64,000 nucleotides of DNA from Camarhynchus parvulus (Eukaryota; Chordata; Aves; Passeriformes; Thraupidae): NCBI RefSeq assembly GCF_901933205.1, contig NC_044576.1:10201024-10265023 (forward strand), given 5' to 3'. Shown here in pieces: positions 26,729-38,668 of the stretch. The notes beneath the pieces are model-generated. The model searched no databases and was not told the origin of the DNA. It worked only from the letters and a program-made list of their open reading frames with translations. The position numbers and the translations under genes are program-made. Within the stretch, counting starts at the first letter, position 1. Each line of letters begins with the position of its first letter.

Positions 26729-29700
26729 AAAGTAATTATTAAGTAATCTACGTACAAAACTAGAATTTCAAAAAGAATTCATGTACTACTTTATAATCAC
26801 CTATCAACATTACATCTTAATACCTCAAACAAGATCAATACACATTTTGTTAAACTACCATTTGAAACAGAAAAGCAACGTTTTCAATTTCAGATGGAAA
26901 ACTGCAGTGGTGGGAATCAAATGATTTGTCCAGGACTGAAGAGAAAATCTGTGGTGCAAGCAGGAAAGCCCTGACTCCAACTCTAGTGCCTCCACAGCAA
27001 CATCTTAATTCCTTCCAACTAAAAAAGAAAAGAAATTTCCATGTCCACGCATGTGAACACAAATGTACTCATGCAGTGGGTGCAAAGCTGGAAATTTTGC
27101 TGATATTTTTATACCCAAAAGTGTGATGTTACATATCACATAAGAGATGCTCTCTATTCAGATCTAATGACAGTAGCAAATCTCAATAATTTCAGTGGTA
27201 TGCTTTGAAATAATTACACATGGATATCAAAATAATTTTTAAAAAAGGCCAAAGTTTCTCTATCAGAAAAGCACATTTAATATTATGCAAATCCTACCAC
27301 TACTGTCTTTCTTTACAGCACATACCTTGCTCAAAAGCAAGGGAAAGCAGGCACTAAGGCCAAGTCAGGATGCATGTGCTCCAAATATGTTCCTCTAGCT
27401 AAAAAATAAAAGCTTCTTATGACTAGATTACATAATGCTTCATCACAAATCCTCATAAACACTTCAGTCACCTTTTCTTCAAATGGGTTTATGCCACTGG
27501 CTTGACAATTACTGCTTCTGCTCTTCTGCACAATATGAACAAACCACAAGGTCAAAGCTGTCTCCTGAATAACTACATAAATTACTTTCTACATGCCAAA
27601 GGTGGTTATCTGAGTGATCTTGAAATTTATAAAGAACACCAAAAAACCCTCTTAGGACAATTAGGGATACAAATCTCACCAGACTGTACAAATATTTCCA
27701 TCCCAGAACCTTTTCATTTTGCTGCTAACTTGGTTCCAAAGACAAGTGAGGAGAATTCATGTTGGATGTGACCTCAGTAAGTCCTGGAGTGTTTGTTCCT
27801 GCTGAGAGCAGGCTCAGCTGAGAGGAGCTCAGCAGCTCCAAGGTGCCAAAGCCTCCTCTGGCTTTCACAGTTACCATGAACAGACAAAACAGCTGGAACC
27901 CTCTCAGGTGAACTTGATTCCTTTTCTACCATCAGCACCACCTCTTTTTGCAGACATCTGCAAGCATACATCATGGACCTTTCAGTTTCAACTTTGAATA
28001 AACTTAGGGTAAGTACAGATGGAACAAAAAGATTTTAAAGTCAGTTTCTTCTGACTTTCAGTGTTATACATTTGTTCACCTTTGCTAGCAGAATGTATGG
28101 GTTTTTTATTCTGCAGCAGAAATGCAAATAGACAGTGAGGTATAGACAAGGTTCCAACTATTCATAAGCTAGTTACAAACAAATCCTGATATTTCCAAAA
28201 GGGTGGTTCTGAGTGTGGATACTGTAAACATATTGAAAAAAAAAGCATAATTATTGCAAAGTAATTTTAAATATTATTATAAACCTATAAGTGCTATTTT
28301 GAGAAACACTGCTTCCTTTTAGATTAATCTTGCATTTGTATAATATCTGGAATTAATGAATCATATATAATAATGGGAAAATATTATTTGACTTCTCTGA
28401 TATGTATTTCTGTTTAGTCAGCAAGAAATGATTCAGATGTTAAATGATGAATGATTGCTCTATCTACAGTTCCTTGTTCTTTTACAGACTCCTTCAGCAG
28501 CTAATATTTCTGAAATTCCTAAAACACTTCTAAGACACTTTTTTTATTGCTATTGGTAGGTATTGTAGCTGTATTTTCCATTTGGAATCATCTTTCATTT
28601 GATAGCACTTTTTCCTTTTTCAACCCGGTTTGAATGGAGATAAGAAGCATGCCTTCTATACAGCACCTTGGTCAGAAAGACAACCATACTTATCATGTCT
28701 AAAATTCTCTGTAAAACTGTCATGTAGCTTTATTACCTCTCCTGGTATAGTCACCCTAGGACAACAGCTTAAAATAGCTTAAGCACACTGGGAGAATTAG
28801 TTAAGTCTGACCTCCAAGGGCCAGTTAAGTGTTGCAATAAGCAAACTTATATTTTAGCCTCCCCAGCAGAGACCAGCACCATCTACAGTGACCCATGTTT
28901 AAGATACTAAACATGGAACATATCTCCTGCTGGGCTTCCCTACATCAGAGTGGTAATTTAAATCTGAAATTGTTCAAGGTAACTACAGATTTTTTTAACA
29001 TTTACTAAGGGCAATACTTTGCCAAAGTACCAAGTCAAACTTGACACACTTTAAAAGATCATTCTGTACTGAAAGTTACTGACTGATAACTACTGTGAAG
29101 CACTGTTTTAACTTGACAGCATAACATGCTGAAAAATGGTGGCCCTCACTTAGGAAAAAAAATAGTTTGAGGGTTAAGAGCTCTCATCCTTGTCCTATAT
29201 TGGAGGAAAATGATTACCGCATTATTTTTACTCAAAGTGAAAAAAATAACATTGTGAATTCCAAATCACAAAAACGTTGCATGACTTTTTAAAAATAAAA
29301 ACAGCTCCTCATTTCAGTACAGAATTACTTTTGCTGGCTAAGCAGTTGGTGTTGGGGAACAGGCACAGCTCTTACCTTTTAATTCCCCACTATTCATACC
29401 TAAAAGATGATGCATGACATCCATAGCACTGACAGGATTTGAACTATGGGAAACTTCAGCCAGTTATGTTGACATTAATCACCTAAATCTGGCTTTGAAC
29501 GTTCCTTAAAGGATCACAGTAGGAGTGGAATGAGGGCTGGAATGGGTCTGACCTAAACAGAGGCCACTGGCATGGGGGGCGTTTGTCACTGTCACTGACA
29601 CTGTCGTGTGATGTGTTGTGCTTCCTGTGATTTGCTCTGGAGCAGTTGTTTTCCTCTCTGGAAAAAGATGCCCCATACACAAAGAATCTCATACCTCTGT

Positions 29701-30870
29701 AAAACACCAAATAGGGCTTCTCATTGCAACTCCTGTGCAAAGCAGCTCTGAATTTTATTGACATGCATTACTGCCTGCAGGCGCCACAGGACCCCAGGAC
29801 AGTAATACAATACACACAGAGCATATAGGAAAGTCCATATTCTGTTTATAATCCAACTTAAAAGGAGTTAAAGTGAGATTAAGAGGAAGAATCAGAATCA
29901 GTTGACACTTTTGTAATACATGGATGACATGGTTACCTCTAAAGAGTGGTGTGATAATCTGGTATCCATTATATAAGAGCAGAGATTTGAATTTATAAGG
30001 AGATTTGAATATTAGCTTAAGGAAAAAAAAAAAAAACAAAATGAACAAACAAATTCCCAGACTTTATGCAAATTAAACAAATGTCATATATTATAATAAC
30101 TTAGTATTCCATGTACCTATCACCTGGTCTGTGGGACTAATGCACAGAGAATTATACAGGCAAGTGAAGCACAGCACACAGCTAAATGATAACAGTAAAC
30201 TAGAAAAAAAAAATCAGTATTGCAATTCAAAACTAGTTGTCTATCTACTGCACAGAAAAACTGCTATTTGTCCACTGAGTGTATTTTACCTCATAGCTCC
30301 TAAGACAGAAGAGAATCACAGAACTTTCTGCATTTGCTTCACAATCATACTGCTAATTTGGCATACAAACAGCTGAAATGTAACTAAAAATTATTCAATC
30401 TGTTTAAACTGCAGGGAAAGTCATTCCATCATGCTAAGAACTAACAAGCTACAAAGGAAAAAGATGCACAGTTATGATAGAAAGTGACCGTATTACTCTT
30501 TGTAATAATGCTTTGTGCTGAGTGTTCATTTGGACTTAAGCCAAATTGGAAGGCACATTTATATATAAATTTTATACTTCCCAGAACATCTTCAGATTAC
30601 TTTATATTGATTTAAAGTAGAGTAAGTTTCATTTTAACATGCTGAATTTAAAAATTCTGAAAATACTTTTGGTTTTGTAACTATGTTCCTATCTTGTCTT
30701 CAATTTATCTTCCAAGTACAAAACACACCTGAAGCTTGAATTAATTAGGCATTAATTGCCTAGTTATGAATGTTCAAAACTGACAGTTTTGGTTATACTT
30801 GCACACTCATCCTGCTGTTGGACAGTAGGGATTGTGTGTTTCCATTTTGTTACACCTAAGATTGCCCCTT
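26729..30870. other. No gene seen; AT-rich unique sequence
   Basis: Overlapping 60-97-codon frames only. An A-rich tract lies at 30023-30053. The stretch 28240-28460 is very AT-rich with several ATTA cores. Confidence 0.55.
30023..30053. repeat. A-rich low-complexity tract
   Basis: Fourteen consecutive A followed by aac/aaac-type units. It resembles a retroposon tail on the + strand, but the sequence to its left is not a recognisable element. Confidence 0.8.
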
Positions 30871-30996
30871 AGAACCACAAAGTCATTTAAGTTGGAGAAG
30901 CCCTCTAAGATCATCGGGTCCAAAACTTCCAAGCCCACCACTAAACCATGCCCCTCAGTGACACACCTACAAGTCTTTTAAATACCTCCAGGGATG
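30871..30996 (-). mobile_element. CR1 LINE fragment (3' end), minus orientation
   Basis: The + strand reads as the reverse complement of the avian CR1 3' untranslated end. Diagnostic stretches in order are gttggagaag, ctctaagatcatcgggtcc, aagcccaccactaaaccatg, cccctcagtg and the terminal aatacctccagggatg. The element's 3' end is at the left (30871). Relative to the consensus as I remember it, about a dozen bases are missing between the 'gtcc' and 'aagccc' blocks. It is a 5'-truncated copy of about 125 bp with no reverse-transcriptase coding sequence. Substitutions are moderate, so it is not a very young copy. Confidence 0.92.
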
Positions 30997-33900
30997 TTTT
31001 GTGCCAAAATTACATAAATGACTTGACTCTAGTGAATAACACCATCATGTCGACTTAAAGGGTCTAAATCATATTCTTGAGAATAGGAGAATATTTCCCA
31101 CTGTGGGCCCACTGACAAGAGAGGTCAGCACAGCAGGCAGAGAAGGAAGCACTGCTTAGCCATTAGGGAGACTAATGGGGTAGATACAGTCTGATAAATG
31201 TTCAAACAGCTCACATTCATTGCTGCATTCATGTATGCATAAACTACAGTGTGAGATGCAAGTGGAGGAAAACATGCTTAGAAATTAAATCTACCTTTTG
31301 TTGAGAAGAATCTGAAGGCATATTAGAGAGAATATGATGATAGAAAAAGGAAAATTACTGAGAGCTAAATAACTTACTGATTACTGTACTTTCAACCATA
31401 TTCAGCTCGATTTATGTAAGGACGGGTTTTGTGGCACGATGCATAGATTCGTGGTGTGAGAGATAGAATAACCTGGTTTTACCTTACAAATATTTGGCTC
31501 AGTAAAATATTCCTTATGCTGGTTAGTTGGATTTTAACAATCTCATCTGGCACAGCCAAGAGATGGATTTGAAGGGACTGGCTGCTGCCAGCAAGCCCAG
31601 CTTAAGGCTCTCTGATACGGCTCTGTTCAGTGTATGCTGCTGGAGCTGCACTGGTTTGCTGGGTTTACTCTCAACTCTGACAACACAGCCAGGCAGACTG
31701 AGCTTTTGTGCTTTCCAAGGTGTGAAAATTGCTCCCAAACTTCGTGGGGCATATGTTATTTTCTTCAGGAAAACATAAAAGGAAGAAAACTGCAAATGTT
31801 TGCTTACTTAATGTAAAGCTCCACCCTTGTCTGCAGAATTTGGTTCCCATATGTTTTCCTTTCTGAAGTATTTTTATGGCAATAATACCAAAAACAAAAT
31901 AAGAGTTAAAGATAAAAATGTTGTCACTATCCAAACGAATATGAAATTTCATAAATATTATGGCTTGTGCTATAGCACTTCAAAAATACTTTAAACAGAT
32001 GGGCTAGTGAGACTGCCATTCATGTTTTAGCAGTCAAGAGGCATGTTTAAACTGCTGGTTGAAACACAATATAAAGAACATACCACATGTAGTGTCAGAA
32101 AAAAAGGGTTGTTTGTTAAAAAATCACAAATAATAAAAAAAAAGCTAAGTGGATGACATAATATTTTATATAACTGCAATCTCTTGATAAAAGAGCAGTG
32201 GTCCAAGAAAAAAAATACTGCTATATTGTAAAAGTAAAAGAAGCAAAACAGAAAAGAATCTTGTTTCTCTGAATAAAGTATCACAATATTTTTCAAATAA
32301 CTATCTGGATGAAAAGCTGAAAGCTGCGAGTTTTGTGTACTCCTCTACACCAGAAAAGCACAATAACACCCCTAAAAACCAACTAGGGGAAAAATATTTT
32401 CTTCAAGTGACAGCAGTCTAATGGAGATAAAGGATGAGGATAAGAATTTTAATCTATATTTTAATGAAGATAAAGGTGACAGATAAAGGAAGAGGAGAAG
32501 CAGGATTGTGTTCTGTATCTTTCCCTGTGATTTGAGATAGTCTCTTACTGAAAGGACATTAGTTAACCTGAATGGTCACACTCCCGAACTTCACTATATA
32601 ACAAATTCCCCAAAGTAATCTGCTTTATATCATCATCTTTTAAGTGCTAAAACTTAATCATTTAAAAACATCCTATAGGTCACTTTGATTTTCAAGTGAA
32701 GATTTCTGTTCATTTATAAGCTCCACAATGGTGAAACAAAAAGGTAAAAAAATATGAGCAAAACCATTAACTGTAGCCTTATATCATGATACAGAATTCA
32801 GTTTTAACTCCCAAATCTAAAGGAATCATTTTGCATAGGGCACAGATGTATCCTAGTACAGGTAATGGAAGGGAACAGAGAAGGCAGAGCTGCCTCTGAG
32901 AAGGAAAAACTACTGTTGGGAACTACTTTCTGCGTTTAGAAAAACCAAACATAATGTCAGTTCTTCCATTCCCAGCAGGTGAAACAGAGAAAGCCAAGCT
33001 CCTATGTTGTTCCTTGAAGCCCTGTAAGAGATAAGCCTTACACTCCACCTATCTGTACAAGGATGTAAACTGAGCTTAGATAACATCTCCCCCAAGACTT
33101 GGTAATCATTCCTGCTTGGGTCCATTATCTGAGCAGGAAAACACATCTCTTCAGTCTCAACAATGAACAATAGCTTAAAGTCAGATTCTAATCTTACAGG
33201 TTGGCATTCCCAAGTGTTAACAGATGATTCCAGGACACAAGTATATTCATTGGCTATGCAACTCACTTTTTTGTTGAGTCAAAACAAGTTGAGGTGAATA
33301 CATCTCTCCCAGCTGCATCTGGAAACACTGTTAGGAGCTTGGACAACTTGGATTCCTTTGCCTTCTCCTTTCCATATCTGATCCTTATTCTGTAAGAGAG
33401 TGATAAAAGAAATGAAAAGTAGAGAATTTGCATCATTTATTACAAAGTCATCTCTGCTCAACTTAGTCAATCAATTTAAAACAGTCAAGACCAATTATTC
33501 TAGAAACAAAACTAATGCATAGAAAATACAAGTGACTTGTGTTAGGCATGAGGGGTCACTCAGTGTTACTCACCATCCCTTATTTAAATTGCTCCCCTAA
33601 TTTGTAGGGAAGTCTTTGTAGGGTCTATTGCTTGCTTTTATATGCTTTGAGTAAACTAATTTTTGGAATTTTTGCATGCATTTTTAGGCAACAGATATGT
33701 AAGAGCAGTACTTAAACTCCAATGCAGCAATGAGGTATTGGATATCCTGTCATTTATTCTCAGACCTGCTACTCATTCTGTGCTACTCATATGAACAAAA
33801 ACAAATGAGGGTGTGAGAGAAAAATCTGTAAAAATAGCTGTGAAAAAGATGGATCACAAGTAGGTTTAGGCTTATTTTTCATTTTTAACCACACTTTTTT

Positions 33901-34543
33901 TGTTACAGACTCAGATACAGGGAATTCTTTCCCTTCTCCCCGAGCCCGATAAGCTGGGATCTCTACAGGAATCATTAAAGTGCAGCTGTTATTTTCCCAC
34001 TAATGGCTGTGCTGGACTATATCAGAAGGAGAAAAACTCCATGAAACACCCTTTCAGGAAGAAACTTAAAAATAGAAATTCTAACTCCCAACTAATATGA
34101 GTGACAGGGAGCAGAGCTGGGTGATGCAGGCAGAGGGGACAGCAGCAGCCATAACTCTAACTTTGCTGCCATTAATGTTTATGTTGTGTATGAAGTGGTT
34201 TACCAACACGCTGATGGACTGGCATAATGTGCAAGCACAAGATTTATTCCTTCATGCAGCAGCTGTGGGAGAACACAACCACAAATGGATGTTTCAGTAG
34301 AGACAGTTTCAAAATAGAGAGATTTATCTTGACAAGTAGAGAACTGCAATAAAAGATGTATTATTTGGAATTATTGGTGAATGCATTATCCTGTCAACAT
34401 TTAACTGCTATAATCAACTTAAATAATCAAAGCTGCCCTAGAGTTTTTATTGTTTTACATTAATTTGGGAATAATTTATAATTTCACTTACATTTGCATC
34501 AATGTAAATGGAACTAATAAGTTAAACCTGAAAGTTATGTGAA
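30997..34543. other. No gene seen between the CR1 fragment and the solo LTR
   Basis: The longest frame is 118 codons on the minus strand (32910-33266), with no recognised domain. No repeats beyond short A/T runs. Confidence 0.55.
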
Positions 34544-34549
34544 ACAAGG
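34544..34549. repeat. Target-site duplication, left copy
   Basis: The hexamer acaagg lies immediately before the LTR's terminal TG and is identical to 34935-34940. An intact duplication means the site has not been rearranged since insertion. Confidence 0.85.
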
Positions 34550-34934
34550 TGTTGCAGACATCTTTTATGAAAAATCCTTTCCTTAGGATTTTTCCTCCTG
34601 AGAAGCTGAGAGGCCTCAGGAACAAACTGTAAACAATGATTGTCTGCTCCTGTGGAATGCAACAGGTGGATCTTTGATTGGCCCATGTTGGTTGTTTGTA
34701 ATTAATGGCCAATCACAGCCCAGCTGGCTCAGACCCAGAGCCGAGCCACAAACCTTTGTTATCATTCCTTCCTATTCTATTCTTAGCTGGCCTTCTGAGG
34801 AAATCCTTTCTTCTATTCTTTTAGTACAGTTTTAATGTAATATATATCATAAAATAATAAATCAAGCCTTCTGAAACATGGAATTAAATCCTTGTCTCTT
34901 CCCTCAACCTGAGACCCCTGTGAACACCATCACA
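34550..34934 (+). mobile_element. Solo LTR of an endogenous retrovirus (ERVK-like, passerine TguLTR5-type from memory)
   Basis: The 385-bp element begins TG (34550) and ends CA (34934). It is flanked by a perfect 6-bp direct repeat, acaagg, at 34544-34549 and 34935-34940. A 6-bp duplication is typical of class II (ERVK/beta-like) integrations. Two CCAAT-box cores in opposite orientation lie at 34677-34681 and 34709-34713. A polyadenylation signal, aataaa, lies at 34856-34861, which sets the + orientation. The body matches my memory of an abundant zebra finch LTR family; the family name needs a search. No gag, pol or env remnants or second LTR adjoin it, so this is a solo LTR left by LTR-LTR recombination. 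It encodes no protein; the 69-codon frame at 34878-35087 crosses its 3' edge and is spurious. Confidence 0.9.
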
Positions 34935-34940
34935 ACAAGG
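34935..34940. repeat. Target-site duplication, right copy
   Basis: The hexamer acaagg lies immediately after the LTR's terminal CA. One flanking base is shared with the LTR end, so a 7-bp reading cannot be fully excluded, but TG...CA termini favour 6 bp. Confidence 0.85.
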
Positions 34941-36359
34941 AACATAACACACTTCAACACTGACATGCCTACTCTGCAGGCCATGCACTCTCATACAGGC
35001 TGCACTTCAAACCAGCAGATGACACCAAAATTCTTGGGCTCACTACCTGTGCTGTTTAGGCTATCCATACTCACAATGACCCTGTGATGATGACTTTGCT
35101 AATTAGAGATAGGGAGTGCTGGTAGTTATCTTTGGTCCTTGTCTCACCTGAAGTCATTCTGGAAGGTGGCTTACTGTGACTGGCTCACTACCTCTTTGCA
35201 GACATGTTATTAACATATCTTTGTGACCTACCCAGCTCTGTGTGCTTCATTAGTCTGTTTGTTCCACTCAGGCATAAACTGCTGATTTTTGGATTAGCTG
35301 CTTTTGTCTGTTAATCTGCCCTTGACTCACAGACTGAAATGTTTTAGCGGTGGAATTCTGAAGCATTTCAACAGTTGTTCCTGAACCACTTCGTGAGTGC
35401 CTTTAGAAAAACCTGCATGCTTTGCCAGGACCTGGGGGTATTTGTAGACTCTCTGTGTGTGCACCAAGTAGTACATAATATGTATAAATGCTCTGCTTAG
35501 ATAGAAGCAAATTCAGCCTAACTGTGGTGTTCTCAGGTAATTATGTAGATCTCATATTGAAAGCAATAGCATGAGATCTTTTGACTCTATAGAACTGAGA
35601 AAAGCTCTGGCTGGATATATCAGAATTCCCTGCATGAAAAAAATCCCCACCATATGTTGGTACAAGCTCTTACACTGTTTTCAGCAGCAAATTCTGGCTT
35701 GTAGGGGATTCTGCTTTGCTTATCCTTTGTCTAGTGGGGTCATACAACAGCCTCAAAGAAATGAGGAAAATAAGGTTTAGCTACAACTTTATTGCAGAAG
35801 GATGGGGAAATTAGCATGTAGAATGGTGAAGACAAGAGGGTGCTACCTACACTATGATTTTGATGCCACTCAAGGCGATGACATCTGCATCATTGTTGAG
35901 AAGAGAGAGAGAGAACAAGAATCCATGTAAGCTCTGAGGCTCCCTGGGGGCATGCACATCCAGCTGAATATTTTATGTGTGTTCAGCACAGCTACTGGGA
36001 CAGCAGCCTGTGGCTCGACAAGTGCAGGCACACAGTGTGGCACGTCCTCAATGACAGATCAGCCAAATTAAGAAAAACACCAAGGGTTTGACTGGATACC
36101 ATCAATAGTTGGATTCATTCTGTGTTTTGTGTCAGAATGTCCAAGTGGGAGAGAAAAATATGCACTTAAATATATTGCTGATGGTTTAATTGCTGAAACT
36201 TGCTACTCCATCCCTACTCAGTTGTAATAATGATCAGGGCATGGAGCATTACTTGAAGAATTAATGGCCACCTGAGGTTAACAGCCCACAGCTAAACCTT
36301 GAGCCTGCAGCTTTCTCAGCTAGTCATTAATCCCCAGGAATTGTCCTGTGACTCCATCA

Positions 36360-36640
36360 TTACTTCTAATTTAAAAAGTGTATTTTCTCCTTTTAATTTT
36401 CTTTTCACAAAATGAAAGTACTCAATTAGACTTTGTCATTAAATCACATCTGCATTGATTACCTAGGAAAAAATAATGAGAGGAAAATTAAATTTGCCTA
36501 TTTAATCACTGAATCCTGATTAAATATTTGTTATAAACATTTCATTGCAATTAAGGTCGCATAAAAAATGCATATTAGGCAAAGAATGGTATACAATTCA
36601 AAGATGTAACATGTCCAGACTCCCTGCTTCTATTTACTTC
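36360..36640. promoter_or_regulatory. Candidate conserved non-coding element (ATTA-rich)
   Basis: By eye about twelve ATTA/TAAT cores occur in 280 bp, roughly twice what I would expect for the local AT content. There is no simple repeat, TE signature or open frame. Enhancers near developmental genes often look like this, but so does ordinary AT-rich DNA. Confidence 0.2.
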
Positions 36641-38520
36641 CTCTATTCCTTACTGAACAATGCACTGCATTTGTGAGAAACTTCACAAATTCTTTTCAGC
36701 ATCACAGGATTATTAATACATAACAGTAGCTAGGAAACTACACAAATGCTTCACTGATCTGATAGTGAAATCAATTTAAATCACAGTGATGAAGATATTC
36801 CTAAAAGAACCACACGATCACAGAATTACTTTCATTTTTATAGGGTAGATAAAGAATGAAAGAAAATACCTAGGTCAGATTTCAGACAGTGATCCAAATT
36901 CTCCAAATTTCTCTCTAGAAGTTGGTGGCCATCAGGAAAACCCCATTTTTGTCCATGAGTCTGGTGGGATTCCATAGGACTCCAAATGCATCGAGAGATG
37001 TATGGTGCTGTGATTAAATGAGTCTCTGGCTCAGGCCCCTTGCAGGCACAGAGAGGACACTGTACCCTCCAGCACCGTGTGCTCAAACACTGCATTCTGA
37101 ATTAAAGGGAAATCAGTTGCCTGACATTGTGATTTTATACTGAACTTCAGCAGGAAGTCCAAAGCTCACAGGGATAATTATCAGCTTAACACCTGCTGAA
37201 AGGCACCTGCCATGCTGACACAGAGACACATTGACAAGGGAAAAACCTTCTTCAAAGATTTGAATAACCACAGTATATGAGCACTGACCACCTTTCATTG
37301 TTCTTGAGTTACCACACCCAGGTGGAGAACCCGGCCAGGGGCTGCTCAGAGCTGGAGAACTGAGCCTGCAAACCAGACTGGGACACACAGACTTTGGGTC
37401 AGTGGCTACTGCAGGTCATGTATAACGTAATTTTCTGCGAGAGTTTCATTTCTCTCTCCGCTATACACCAAATATCCCATGTCCCCTTCACTCCCAGTCA
37501 CAACATTCCCAATTTCCTCCAAGTCCCATTTCCCCTGCTGGATTTAGTGAACAGGTCTGTGCATTGAATCTGTAGTGAAGATCTTGATAAGATTCCTCCC
37601 CACCAGATCTCTGGAAATGATCTCTGCTGGTTTTTTTTTTTTGGTACACAAATGGTCATAGAAAATAATATACAAATTTATTTGAGAACATGAATTGAAA
37701 ATAACAATAAAAGTTTAAAGATTTTTTTTTCCTCCCTGTCTCATTTCAGTTTCTCTAATATGAAAGCAGATGGAGCAGCACAAAACCAACATCTAATCCT
37801 AAAATATACCTAAAAATTTTCAGGTTTTTTGAATGTTTCATTGCTCCTTCCAAGTCTTCCAAAATCTCCCTGCTTACTTTTAGAGTGTTTGTATTTAGAC
37901 TGTAGAAATCATACCAAAGGCCTCATGTTTTTAGCACGTTTTATTTAATCCCAGCAATAATATGAATTATTTCAATAAGAAGGCTGACATATTTGGTCAC
38001 TTCCATGATTGTGCTATTAAATGAAGTATCTCAGAATCATTTTAGCAGGAACATTCTTAATGAAATTGCATGCATTCTTTGTGCTGTCAATAAATGGGCC
38101 ACAAGAAGTATTTCAGCCGTGAGACACTGGATGGTGTTAGTGAGGTAACAGGGAGGTTATCTGGAGATATAACCAGCTTGCAGCTGCCAGATGGTGTCCA
38201 GCAGAACCAACTGCTATGCAGAGCTGCTGAATTTTTACCAGGTAAGTGCCCCATTGCACACAGTGGTTTTGTGTATTCAGATGGCATAGGGGAATGATAT
38301 ATGCATATTTGAGCCCATAAAAAAATATATTGAATAATCAGCATGTTCTTTGTGTTGTCTTTCAGACACTAAATTATCAATTATACATGTAGAAACATCT
38401 TTCTATCAAAAAAATCTCCATCCAATAAAAGCAAAAAAACCCTGCTGAAAAAAACTAACAAAAAAACCTTTACATAGCCCAACATAAGAAAGGCTATTGT
38501 AATGCCTCAATTTATTTAAA

Positions 38521-38533
38521 ATAATAATAATAA
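38521..38533. repeat. (ATA)n microsatellite, short
   Basis: Four ataata-type units in an A-rich context. Confidence 0.8.
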
Positions 38534-38630
38534 AAGACATCAACATTTGCGGTTCTTAAATATAACATTTTTTAGATTGAATTATGGATTCCAGTTTCAT
38601 TTTACAGCACTGCAAACCTATTAAGGATAT

Positions 38631-38668
38631 AATTGGATATCACATGAAAAATTGGACATCACATGAAA
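38631..38668. repeat. Tandem duplication, two 19-bp units
   Basis: aattggatatcacatgaaa (38631-38649) is followed directly by aattggacatcacatgaaa (38650-38668), one substitution apart. It is probably a small replication-slippage duplication. Confidence 0.9.

Noticed and set aside
26557..26757. Minus-strand frame rich in Lys, Gln and Asn
   Set aside because: It is a translation of the (TTTTG)n simple repeat.
34878..35087. 69-codon frame at the 3' edge of the solo LTR
   Set aside because: It begins inside the LTR and runs out into host flank; LTRs of this type do not encode protein there.
36795..36835. Possible fourth CR1 3' end (gatcacagaattac)
   Set aside because: Only a dozen bases resemble the CR1 terminus and nothing of the adjacent consensus follows.
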